Source of the DNA: Moringa oleifera
Lineage: Eukaryota; Streptophyta; Magnoliopsida; Brassicales; Moringaceae
Reading direction: 5' to 3'
Assembly (NCBI GenBank): GCA_021397835.1
Contig: JAJFZO010000885.1
Location: forward strand, 1,065,797-1,129,796
DNA length: 64,000 bases
Below are positions 12,995 through 23,284 of the stretch, piece after piece; position 1 is the stretch's first letter, and each line of letters opens with the position of its first letter. The translations under genes and the position numbers were made by a program. Below the pieces are notes generated by a model, which had not been told where the DNA came from, did no database searches, and worked only from the letters and a program-made list of their open reading frames with translations.

Positions 12995-13215
12995 CGAGTC
13001 GAGCCCACACGCCAGCCTGGCACCCCTGCATCCAGGACATCATTGTTGTAAAAACGTGGCAACGAAGCTGAGAATAATCGGGGATAATGACTTGGTATGT
13101 GGCTAGGACAAGCTCGATGGTGTGGGCCTGCGAAGCTAACGATGATGCAAGCTACGTGAGGGCCAAATCGTTGAGGGGATTCGAGTCTGCGGAGTGCTTT
13201 CGTCGTAGGCCCTCG
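12995..13215. other. Dense-indel patch
   Basis: Single-base gains and losses occur about every 10 to 20 bp (ACGAGTCGAGCCC, GCTGAGAATAATCGGGG, GGCTAGGACAAGC). The monomer starts 13097 and 13418 are 315 and 321 bp from their neighbours. Confidence 0.65.
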
Positions 13216-13469
13216 AGGCAAGCAGACGTGGAGGTTGGATCTCGACGCTCAGGCTTGCCTATGTGGACTCGTTGTGCAGTGTGACCGACGACATGATCAT
13301 CGACCGTTAGCAACGAGCGAGCCACACTTCCAGCCTGGGCACCCCTACTGCCAAGGCCTCATTGGTGGGAAAAACGTGGGCAACGAAGCGAGAATAATCT
13401 TGGGATAATGTGCTGGGATTTGGCTAGACAAGCTCGATGGTGTGGGTGGCGAAGCTAACGATGATGCTT

Positions 13470-13960
13470 GGGGGCGAGTGAGGCAAAATCGTTGGGGGGA
13501 TCCTCGAGCATGAGATGCTTCGTCGCGGCCCTCAAGCAGCAAAAGAGGGTTAGATCTCGATGCTCGGCTTGCCTCGGCGGACTCGTGGCGCAGCGTGTCG
13601 CTGACGACGACTCGTTGGCCTTTAGCCAATGAGCAAGCCACACGGCCAGCCTGGGCACCCTTACTGGTGCCAAGCCACATCGTTGGAAAAAACGGGCAAT
13701 GAAGCGAGAATAATTTACCCGTAGGATTCATGAGTTCGGGAATGTGGCTAGACAAGCTCGATGTTGTGGGCGGTGAAGCTAACGATCAGCAGCTACATGA
13801 GGGGACAAATCGTTTGGGGGGATTCGAGCCTGCGGAGTGCTTCCGTCGTCAGCCCTCGAGTCTGCAGACGTGGGGACGGACCTCGACGCTCAGGCTTTGC
13901 CCTAGGCGGACTCGTTGGCGCAGCGCATCGCGACACGATCGTCCACCCGTTAGCAACGAG
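13470..13960. other. Dense-indel patch
   Basis: The E and F monomers at 13418 and 13742 have intervals of 324 and 319 bp with numerous small indels (GGGGGCGAGTGAGGC, ATTTACCCGTAGG, GCTTTGCCCTAGG). It lies just upstream of the near-identical 1.3 kb duplicate. Confidence 0.65.
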
Positions 13961-14377
13961 CGAGCCACACGGCCAGCCTGGGCACCCCTGCAACCAAGGC
14001 ATCATTGTTGCGGAAAACGTGGGCAACGAAGCGAGAATAATCGTGGGATAATGAGCTGGGATGTGGCTAGACAAGCTCGATGGTGTGGGCTGCAAAGCTA
14101 ACGATGATACAAGCTACGTGAGGGCCAAATCGTTGAGGGGATTTCGAGTCTGCGGAGTGCTTCGTCGTAGGCCCTCGAGGCAGCAGACGTGGGGTTGGAT
14201 CTCGACGCTCAGGCTTGCCTAGGCGGACTCATTGCGCAGCGCGATCGACGACAAGATCGTCAGCCGTTAGCAACGAGTGAGCCACACGGCCAGCCTGGGC
14301 ACCCCTGCTGCCAAGGCCTCATCGGTTGGAAAAACGTGGGTAACGAAGCGAGAATAATCGTGGGATAATGAGCTGAG

Positions 14378-14694
14378 ATGTGGCTAGACAAGCTCGATGG
14401 TGTGGACGACGAAGCTAACGATGATGCATGCGAGGTGAGGGCAAAATCGATGGGGGGATCTCGAGCATGCGGAGTGCTTCGTCGTCGGCCCTCGAGGCGG
14501 CAGACGTGGGGTCGGATGTCGATGCTCAGGCTTGCCTAAGGGGACTCGTGGAGCAGCGCGATCGATGACACGATCTTCAGCCGTTAGCAACGAGCGAGCC
14601 ACACGGCCAGCCTGGGCACCCTTACTGCCAAAGCCACATCGGTGGAAAAAACGTGGGCAATGAAGCGAGAATAATCGTAGGATCATGAGCTGGA
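14378..14694 (+). repeat. B/E intermediate monomer
   Basis: The front half and GACGTGGGG(T)CGGAT are class B. The centre CTCGTGGAGCAGCGCGATCG and the tail CCCTTACTGCCAAAGCC with GAAAAAACGTGGGCAATG are class E. ATCTTCAGCC, a B marker, lies between them, so the monomer is a mosaic with more than one switch. Related copies lie at 16924 and 18510. Confidence 0.7.
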
Positions 14695-16429
14695 ATGTGG
14701 CTAGACAAGCTCGATGTTGTGGGCGGTGAAGCTAACGATCAAGCAAGCTACATGAGGGGCCAAATCGTTGGGGGGATTTCGAGCATGCGGAGTGCTTCAT
14801 CGTAGGCCCTCGAGGCAGCAAGACGTGGGGTTGGATCTCGACGCTCAGGCTTGCCTAGGCGGACTCGTTGCGCAGCGCCATCGACAACACGATCGTCGGC
14901 CGTTAGCAACGAGCGAGCCACATGGCCAGCCTGGGCACCCCTGCTTCCAAGGCCTCATCGGTTGGAAAAACGTGGGCAACGAAGAGAGAATAATCGTGGG
15001 ATAATGAGCTGAGATATGGCTAGACAAGCTCGATGGTGTGGCGACGAAGCTAACGATGATTAATGCGAGGCGAGGGCAAAATCGTTGGGGGGATCTCGAG
15101 CATGCAGAGTGCTTCGTCGTCGGCCCTCGAGGCGACAAAAGAGGGGTTAGATCTCAACGCTCAGGCTTGCCTCGGCGGACTCGTGGCGCAGCGCGATCGA
15201 TAACACGATCGTTGGCCGTTAGCAATGAGCGAGCCACAAGGCCAGCCTGGGCACCCTTACTGCCAAGGCCACATCGGTGGAAAAAACGTGGGCAATGAAT
15301 CGAGAATAATCGTAGGATAATGAGCTTGAATGTGGCTAGACAAGCTCGATGTTGCGGGTGGCGAAGCTAACGATGATGCAAGCTACGTGAGGGCCAAATC
15401 GTTGGGGGGATTTCGAGCCTGCGGAGTGCTTCGTCGTCAGCCCTCGAGGCGGCAGACTTGGGGACGGACCTCGACGCTCAGGCTTGCCTAGGCGGACTCG
15501 TTGCGCAGCGCGATCGACGACACGATCGTCAACCGTTAGCAACGAGCGAGCCACACGGCCAGCCTGGGCACCCCCGCATCCAAGGCATCATTGTTGGGGA
15601 AAACGTGAGCAACGAAGCGAGAATAATCGTGGGATAATGAGCTGGGATGTGGCTAGACAAGCTCGATGGTGTGGGCTGCGAAGCTAACGATGATGCAAGC
15701 TACGTGAGGGCCAAATCGTTGAGGGGATTTCGAGTCTGCGGAGTGCTTCGTCGTAGGCCCTCGAGGCAGCAGACGTGGGGTTTGATCTCGACGCTCAGGC
15801 TTGCCTAGACGGACTCATTGCGCAGCGCGATCGACGACACGATCGTCGGCCGTTAGCAACGAGTGAGCCACACGGCCAGCCTGGGCACCCCTGCTGCCAT
15901 GGCCTCATCGGTTGGAAACACATGGGCAACGAAGCGAGAATAATCGTGGGATAATGAGCTGAGATGTGGCTAGACAAGCTCGATGGTGTGGGCGACGAAG
16001 CCAACGATGATGCTTGCGAGGTGAGGGCAAAATCGTTGGGGGGATCTCGAGCATGAGGAGTGCTTCGTCGTCGGCCCTCAAGGCAGCAAAAGAGGGGTTA
16101 GATCTCGATGCTCAGGCTTGCCTCGGCGGACTCGTGGCGCAGCGCGATCGATGACACGATCGTTGGCCTTTAGCAATGAGCAAGCCACAAGGCCAGCCTG
16201 GGCACCCTTACTGCCAAAGCCACATCGGTGGAAAAAACGTGGGCAATGAAGCGAGAATAATCGTAGGATCATGAGCTGGAATGTGGCTAGACAAGCTCGA
16301 TGTTGTGGGCGGTGAAGCTAACGATCAAGCAAGCTACATGAGGGGCCAAATCGTTGGGGGGATTTCGAGCCTGCGGAGTGCTTCGTCGTCAGCCCTCGAG
16401 GCGGCAGACGTGGGGACGGACCTCGACGC

Positions 16430-16640
16430 TCAGATTCAGCCCTAGGCCCGGACTCGTTGCGCAGCGCGATCGACGACACGATCGTTAACCGTTAGCAACG
16501 AGCGAGCCACACGGCCAAGCCTGGGACCACCCACCTGACATCCAAGGCATATTATTGCGGGCAAACTGTGGGCAACGAAGGAGAATAATCGTGTGATAAT
16601 GGATGGGATGTGGCTAGACAACCTCGATGGTGTGGGCTGC
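16430..16640. other. Dense-indel patch
   Basis: The F monomer at 16281 is 327 bp, with forms such as CAGATTCAGCCCTAGGCCC and GGGACCACCCACCTGAC. It separates the two copies of the 1.3 kb duplicate. Confidence 0.65.
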
Positions 16641-18829
16641 GAAGCTACGATGATGCAAGCTACGTGAGGGCCAAATCATTGAGGGGATTTCGTGTCTGCG
16701 GAGTGCTTCGTCGTAGGCCCTCGAGGCAGCAGACGTGGGGTTGGATCTCGACGCTCAGGCTTGCCTAGGCGGACTCATTGCGCAGCGCGATCGACGACAA
16801 GATCGTCAGCCGTTAGCAACGAGTGAGCCACACGGCCAGCCTGGGCACCCCTGCTGCCAAGGCCTCATCGGTTGGAAAAACGTGGGTAACGAAGCGAGAA
16901 TAATCGTGGGATAATGAGCTGAGATGTGGCTAGACAAGCTCGATGGTGTGGACGACGAAGCTAACGATGATGCATGCGAGGTGAGGGCAAAATCGATGGG
17001 GGGATCTCGAGCATGCGGAGTGCTTCGTCGTCGGCCCTCGAGGCGGCAGACGTGGGGGCGGATGTCGATGCTCAGGCTTGCCTAAGGGGACTCGTGGAGC
17101 AGCGCGATCGATGACACGATCTTCAGCCGTTAGCAACGAGCGAGCCACACGGCCAGCCTGGGCACCCTTACTGCCAAAGCCACATCGGTGGAAAAAACGT
17201 GGGCAATGAAGCGAGAATAATCGTAGGATCATGAGCTGGAATGTGGCTAGACAAGCTCGATGTTGTGGGCGGTGAAGCTAACGATCAAGCAAGCTACATG
17301 AGGGGCCAAATCGTTGGGGGGATTTCGAGCATGCGGAGTGCTTCATCGTAGGCCCTCGAGGCAGCAAGACGTGGGGTTGGATCTCGACGCTCAGGCTTGC
17401 CTAGGCGGACTCGTTGCGCAGCGCCATCGACAACACGATCGTCGGCCGTTAGCAACGAGCGAGCCACATGGCCAGCCTGGGCACCCCTGCTTCCAAGGCC
17501 TCATCGGTTGGAAAAACGTGGGCAACGAAGAGAGAATAATCGTGGGATAATGAGCTGAGATATGGCTAGACAAGCTCGATGGTGTGGCGACGAAGCTAAC
17601 GATGATTAATGCGAGGCGAGGGCAAAATCGTTGGGGGGATCTCGAGCATGCAGAGTGCTTCGTCGTCGGCCCTCGAGGCGACAAAAGAGGGGTTAGATCT
17701 CAACGCTCAGGCTTGCCTCGGCGGACTCGTGGCGCAGCGCGATCGATAACACGATCGTTGGCCGTTAGCAATGAGCGAGCCACAAGGCCAGCCTGGGCAC
17801 CCTTACTGCCAAGGCCACATCGGTGGAAAAAACGTGGGCAATGAATCGAGAATAATCGTAGGATAATGAGCTTGAATGTGGCTAGACAAGCTCGATGTTG
17901 CGGGTGGCGAAGCTAACGATGATGCAAGCTACGTGAGGGCCAAATCGTTGGGGGGATTTCGAGCCTGCGGAGTGCTTCGTCGTCAGCCCTCGAGGCGGCA
18001 GACGTGGGGACGGACCTCGACGCTCAGGCTTGCCTAGGCGGACTCGTTGCGCAGCGTAATCGACGACACGATCGTCAACCGTTAGCAACGAGCGAGCCAC
18101 ACGGCCAGCCTGGGCACCCATGCATCCAAGGCATCATCGTTGGGGAAAACGTGGGCAACAAAGCGAGAATAATCGTGGGATAATGAGCTGCGATGTGGCT
18201 AGACAAGCTCGATGGTGTGGGCTGCGAAGCTAACGATGATGCAAGCTACGTGAGGGCCAAATCGTTGAGGGGATTTCGAGTCTGCGGAGTGCTTCGTCGT
18301 AGGCCCTCGAGGTAGCAGACGTGGGGTTGGATCTCGATGCTCAGGCTTGCCTAGGCGGAGTCATTGCGCAGCGCGATCGACGACACGATCGTCGGCCGTT
18401 AGCAACGAGTGAGCCACACGGCAAGCTTGGGCACCCCTGCTGCCAAGGCCTCATCGGTTGGAAAAACGTGGGCAACGAAGCGAGAATAATCGTGGGATAA
18501 TGAGCTGAGATGTGGCTAGACAAGCTCGATGGTGTGGGCGACGAAGCTAACGATGATGCATGCGAGGTGAGGGCAAAATCGTTGGGGGGATCTCGAGCAT
18601 GCGGAGTGCTTCGTCGTCGGCCCTCGAGGCGGCAGACGTGGGGTCGGATGTCGATGCTCAGGCTTGCCTAAGGGGACTCGTGGAGCAGCGCGATCGATGA
18701 CACGATCTTCAGCCGTTAGCAACGAGCGAGCCAAATGGCCAGCCTGGGCACCCTGCTTCCAAGGCCTCATCGGTGGAAAAAACGTGGGCAACAAAGCGAG
18801 AATAATCGTGGGATAATGAGCTGGGATGT

Positions 18830-19090
18830 GGAAGCAAACTAGGTGGTGGGCGGCGAAGTAACGATGATGCAGATACGTTAGGGCCCAAATCGTTGGGGGA
18901 TTTCGACGTCTGCGGATGCTTGTCGTAGAGCCCTCGAGGCGGGCAGACGTGGGGTTGGATCTCGACGCTACAGGCTTGCCTAGCGAGACTCGTTACGCAG
19001 AGCGACGCAAACACGATCGTGGCCGTTGCAACGGAGCGAGGCCACCGCAGCCTGGGCCACCCTTTGCATCCAAGGGCCTATTATTGGAAA
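18830..19090. other. Dense-indel patch
   Basis: The C monomer at 18826 is only 310 bp and has lost or gained bases throughout (GATGTGGAAGCAAACTAGG, GCCCTCGAGGCGGGC, CCACCCTTTGCATCC). It follows the second copy of the 1.3 kb duplicate. Confidence 0.65.
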
Positions 19091-20086
19091 AACGTAGGCA
19101 ACAGAGCGAGAATAATCGTGTGATAATGAGCTGGGATGTGGCTAGACAAGCTCGATGGTGTGGGCTGCGAAGCTAACGATGATGCAAGCTACGTGAGGGC
19201 CAAATCGTTGAGGGGATTTCGAGTCTGCGGAGTGCTTCGTCGTAGGCCTTCGAGGCAGCAAACGTGGGGTTGGATCTCGACGCTCAGGCTTGCCTTGGCG
19301 GACTCTATGCGCAGCGAAATCGACGACACGATCATCAGCCGTTAGCAATGAGCAAGCCACACGGCCAACCTGGGCACCCCTGCTTCCAAGGCCGCATTAT
19401 TGGGAAAGACGAGGGCAACGAAGCGAGAATAACCGTGGGATAATGAGTTAGGATGTGGCTAGACAAGCTCCATGGTGTGGGCGGCGAAGCTAACGATGAT
19501 GCATGCTACGTGAGGGCCGAATCTTTGGGGGGATTTCGAGCATGCGGAGTGCTTCGTCGTAGGCCCTCGAGGCGGCAAGACGTGGGGTTGGATTTCGACG
19601 CTCAGGCTTGCCTAGGCGGACTCGTTGCGCAGCGCCATCGACAACATGATCGTCGGCCGTTAGCAACGAGCGAGCCACACAGCCAGCCTGGGCACCCCTG
19701 CTTCCAAGGCCTCATCGGTTGGAAAAACGTGGGCAACGAAGAGAGAATAATCGTGGGATAATGAGCTGAGATATGGCTAGACAAGCTCGATGGTGTGGCG
19801 ACGAAGCTAACGATGATTCATGCGAGGCGAGGGCAAAATCGTTGGGGGGATCTCGAGCATGCGGAGTGCTTCGTCGTCGACCCTCGAGGCGGCAAAAGAG
19901 GGGTTAGATCTCGACGCTCAGGGTTGCCTCGGCGAACTCGTGGCGCAGCGCGATCGATGACACGATCGTTGGCCGTTAGCAATGAGCGAGCCACACGGCC
20001 AGCCTGGGCACCCTTACTGCCAAGGCCACATCGGTGGAAAAAACGTGAGCAATGAAGCAAGAATAATCGTAGGATAATGAGCTGGA

Positions 20087-20408
20087 ATGTGGCTAGACAA
20101 GCTCGATGTTGCGGGCGGCGAAGCTAACGATGATGCAAGCTACGTGAGGGCCAAATCGTTGGGGGGATTTCGAGCCTGCGGAGTGCTTTGTCGTCAGCCC
20201 TCGAGGCGGCAGACGTGAGGACGGACCTCGACGCTCAGGCTTGCATAGGCGGACTCGTTGTGCAGCGTGATCGACGACACGATTGTCAGCCGTTAGCAAC
20301 GAGCGAGCCACACGGCCAGCCTGGGCACCCCTGCATCCAAGGCATCATTGTTGGGGAAAACGTGGGCAACGAAGCGAGAAGAGAATAATCGTGGATAATG
20401 AGCGGGGA
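20087..20408 (+). repeat. F monomer with private variants matched 41 kb away
   Basis: It carries a set of changes rarely or never seen in other F copies: GTGAGGACGG, GCTTGCATAGGCGG, GTTGTGCAGCGTGATCG and ACGATTGTCAGCC. The same combination occurs in the F monomer at 61519. The end of this copy has a short GAAGAGAA duplication and then enters a disturbed patch. Confidence 0.8.
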
Positions 20409-20710
20409 GTGGCTAGACAACCTCGATGGTGGGGTGTGGGCTGCGAAGCTAACGATGAGTTGAACAAGCTACGTGAGTGCCAAATCGTTGAGGGGATTTC
20501 GTGTCTGCGGATGTGCTTCGCGTAGGCCCCTCGAGGCAGCAGACGTGGGGTTGGATCCTCGATGCCAGGCTGCCTTGGCGGACTCCATGTCAGCGAAATC
20601 GAACGACACGATCACTCGGGGGGGGCCGTTAGCATGAGCGAGGCACACGGCCAAGCCTCGGCAACCCTCGCTTCCAAGGCCTCATTATTTGGAAAAAATC
20701 GTGCGGGCAA
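20385..20710. other. Dense-indel patch
   Basis: It covers most of a C monomer, including an eight-base G run (ACTCGGGGGGGGCCG) and GAAGAGAATAATCGTGGAT. Intervals on either side are 322 and about 336 bp. Confidence 0.65.
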
Positions 20711-22184
20711 CGAAGCGAGAACAATCGTGGGATAATGAGCTGGGATGTGGCTAGACAAGCTCGATGGTGTGGCCTGCGAAGCTAACGATGATGCAAGCTA
20801 CGTGAGGGCCAAATCGTTGAGGGGATTTCGTGTCTGCGGAGTGCTTCGTCGTAGGCCCTCGAGGCAGCAGACGTGGGGTTGGATCTCGATGCTCAGGCTT
20901 GCCTTGGCGGACTCTATGCACAGCGAAATCGACGACACGATCATCGGCCGTTAGCAATGAGCGAGGCACACGGCCAGCCTCGGCACCCCTGCTTCCAAGG
21001 CCTCATTATTGGGAAAATTATGGGCAACGAAGGGAGAATAATCGTGGGATAGTGAGCTAGGATGTGGCTAGACAAGCTCCATGGTGTGGGCGGCGAAGCT
21101 AACGATGATGCATGCTACGTGAGGGCCGAATCTTTGGGCGGATTTCGAGCATGCGGAGTGCTTCATCGTAGGCCCTTGAGGCAGCAAGACGTGGGGTTGG
21201 ATCTCGACGCTCAGGCTTCCCTAGGCGGACTCGTTGCGCAGCGCCATCGACAACACGATCGTCGGCCGTTAGCAACGAGCGAGCCACACGGCCAGCCTGG
21301 GCACTCCGTCTTCCAAGGCCTCATCGGTTGGAAAAACGTGGGCAACGAAGCGAGAATAATCGTGGGATAATGAGCTGAGATGTGGCTTGACAAGCTCGAT
21401 GGTGTGGGCGACGAAGCTAACGATGATGCATGCGAGGCGAGGGCAAAATCATTGGGGGGATCTCGAGCATGCAGAGTGCTTCGTCGTCGGCCCTCAAGGC
21501 GGCAAAAGAAGGGTTAGATCTCGACGCTCAGGCTTGCCTCGGCAGACTCGTGGCGCAGCGCGATCGATGACACGATCGTTGGCCGTTAGCAATGAGTGAG
21601 CCACACGGTCAGCCTGGGCACCCTTACTGCCAAGGCCACATCGGTGGAAAAAACGTGGGCAATGAAGCGAGAATAATCGTAGGATAATGAGCTGGAATGT
21701 GGCTAGACAAGCTCGATGTTGCGGGCGGCGAAGCTAACGATGATGCAAGCTATGTGAGGGCCAAATCGTTGGGGGGATTTCGAGCCTGCGGAGTGCTTCG
21801 TCGTCAGCCCTCGAGGCGGCAGACGTGGGGACGAACCTCGACGCTCAGGCTTGCCTAGGCGGACTCGTTGCGCATCGCGATCGACGACACGATCGTCAAC
21901 CGTTAGCAACGAGCGAGCCACACGGCCAGCCTGGGCACCCCTGCATCCAAGGCATCATTATTGGGGCAACCGTGGGCAACGAAGCGAGAATAATCGTGGG
22001 ATAATGAGCTGGGATGTCGCTAGACAACCTCGATGGTGTGGGCTGCGAAGCTAACGATGATGCAAGCGACGTGAGGGCCAAATCGTTGAGGGGATTTCGT
22101 GTCTGCGGAGTGCTTCGTCGTAGGCCCTCGAGGCAGCAGACGTGGGGTTGGATCTCGACGCTCAGGCTTGCCTAGGCGGACTCC

Positions 22185-22290
22185 ATGATGGCAGCGAAAT
22201 CGACGACCTACGCATCATCGGCCGTAGCAATGATCGAGGCACACGGGCCAGCCTCGGCACCCCTGCTTCCAAGGCATCATATGGAAAAAA
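22185..22290. other. Small dense-indel patch
   Basis: The back of the C monomer at 22014 reads CTCCATGATGGCAGCG, GACCTACGCATCATC and GCATCATATGG. The interval to 22334 is 320 bp. Confidence 0.6.
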
Positions 22291-23284
22291 CGTGGGCAAT
22301 GAAGCGAGAATAATCGTAGGATAATGAGCTGGAATGTGGCTAGACAACCTCGATGGTGTGGGCTGCGAAGCTAACGATGATGCAAGCTACGTGAGGGCCA
22401 AATCGTTGAGGGGATTTCGTGTCTGCGGAGTGCTTCGTCGTAGGCCCTCGAGGCAGCAGAAGTGGGGTTGGATCTCGATGCTCAGGCTTGCCTTGGCGGA
22501 CTCTATGCGCAGCGAAATCGACGACACGATTATCGGCCGTTAGCAATGAGCGAGGCACACGGCCACCCTCGGCACCCCTGCTTCCAAGGCCTCATCGGAG
22601 GAAAAAACGTGGGCAACGAAGCGAGAATAACGGTGGGATAATGAGCTGCGATGTGGCTAGACAAGCTCGATGGTGTGGGCGACGAAGCTAACGATGATGC
22701 ATGCGAGGCGAGGGCAAAATCGTTGGGGGGATCTCGAGCATGCGGAGTGCTTCATCGTCGACCCTCGAGGCGGCAAAAGAGGGGTTAGATCTCGACGCTC
22801 AGGGTTGCCTCGGCGAACTCGTGGCGCAGCGCGATCGATGACACGATCGTTGGCCGTTAGCAATGAGCGAGCCACACGGCCAGCCTGGGCACCCTTACTG
22901 CCAAGGCCACATCGGTGGAAAAAACGTGGGCAATGAAGTGATAATAATCGTAGGATAATGAGCTGGAATGTGGCTAGACAAGCTCGATGTTGCGGGCGGC
23001 GAAGCTAACGATGATGCAAGCTACGTGAGGGCCAAATCGTTGGGGGGATTTCGAGCCTGCGGAGTGCTTCGTCGTCAGCCCTCGAGGCGGCAGACGTGAG
23101 GACGGACCTCGACGCTCAGGCTTGCCTAGGCGGACTCGTTGCGCAGCGCGATCGACGACACGATCGTCAACCGTTAGCAACGAGCGAGCCACACGGCCAG
23201 CCTGGGCACCCCTGCATCCAAGGCATCATTATTGGGGCAAACGTGGGCAACGAAGCGAGAATAATCGTGGGATAATGAGCTGGG

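Larger units (their letters stand above)
8345..14060. repeat. Irregular block with E and F classes first appearing
   Basis: Starts are E 8345, F 8662, C2 8979, E 9296, F 9613, F 9930, A 10247, B 10564, C 10880, C1 11197, D 11514, E-variant 11832, F 12149, E-variant 12465, F 12782, C 13097, E 13418 and F 13742. The E-F pair at 11832-12464 is repeated at 12465-13096, 633 bp away, with shared private changes (CAAGCTTTCCTCGG, GATCGATAACACGATC, TTGGTCGTTAGC). The block ends in heavily disturbed sequence at about 12995-13215 and 13470-13960. Confidence 0.75.
14061..18825. repeat. Block built from a near-identical segment copied 2546 bp away
   Basis: Monomers at 14378, 14695, 15014 and 15330 recur as 16924, 17241, 17560 and 17876. 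From about 14148 to 15456 the match to 16694-18002 is nearly perfect by eye; I saw one substitution (GGGGTCGG versus GGGGGCGG). Private markers in both copies are AAATCGATGGGG, GATCAAGCAAGCTACATG, GAGATATGGC and GAGCTTGAATG. The monomers at 14378, 16924 and 18510 are B/E intermediates: GGGGTCGGATG in front, then CTCGTGGAGCAGCGCGATCG behind. Dense-indel patches lie on both sides and between the two copies. Confidence 0.8.
18826..23284. repeat. Irregular C1-D-E-F block
   Basis: Starts are C 18826 (disturbed), C1 19136, D 19453, E 19771, F 20087, C about 20409 (disturbed), C1 20745, D 21062, E 21380, F 21697, C 22014 (disturbed tail), C1 22334, E 22651 and F 22968. Two complete C1-D-E-F tetramers are present, at 19136 and 20745, each followed by an extra C-type monomer with dense indels. 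At 22334 the D monomer is missing, so C1 leads directly into E. From 22014 onward C copies carry GTGTCTGCGG and GACAACCTCG instead of GAGTCTGCGG and GACAAGCTCG. Confidence 0.75.

Noticed and set aside
20615..20630. Eight-base G run as a possible G-quadruplex
   Set aside because: It is a single run within a disturbed patch and is absent in every clean monomer, so it is most likely a homopolymer error. The usual six-base G run in monomers is also a lone run.
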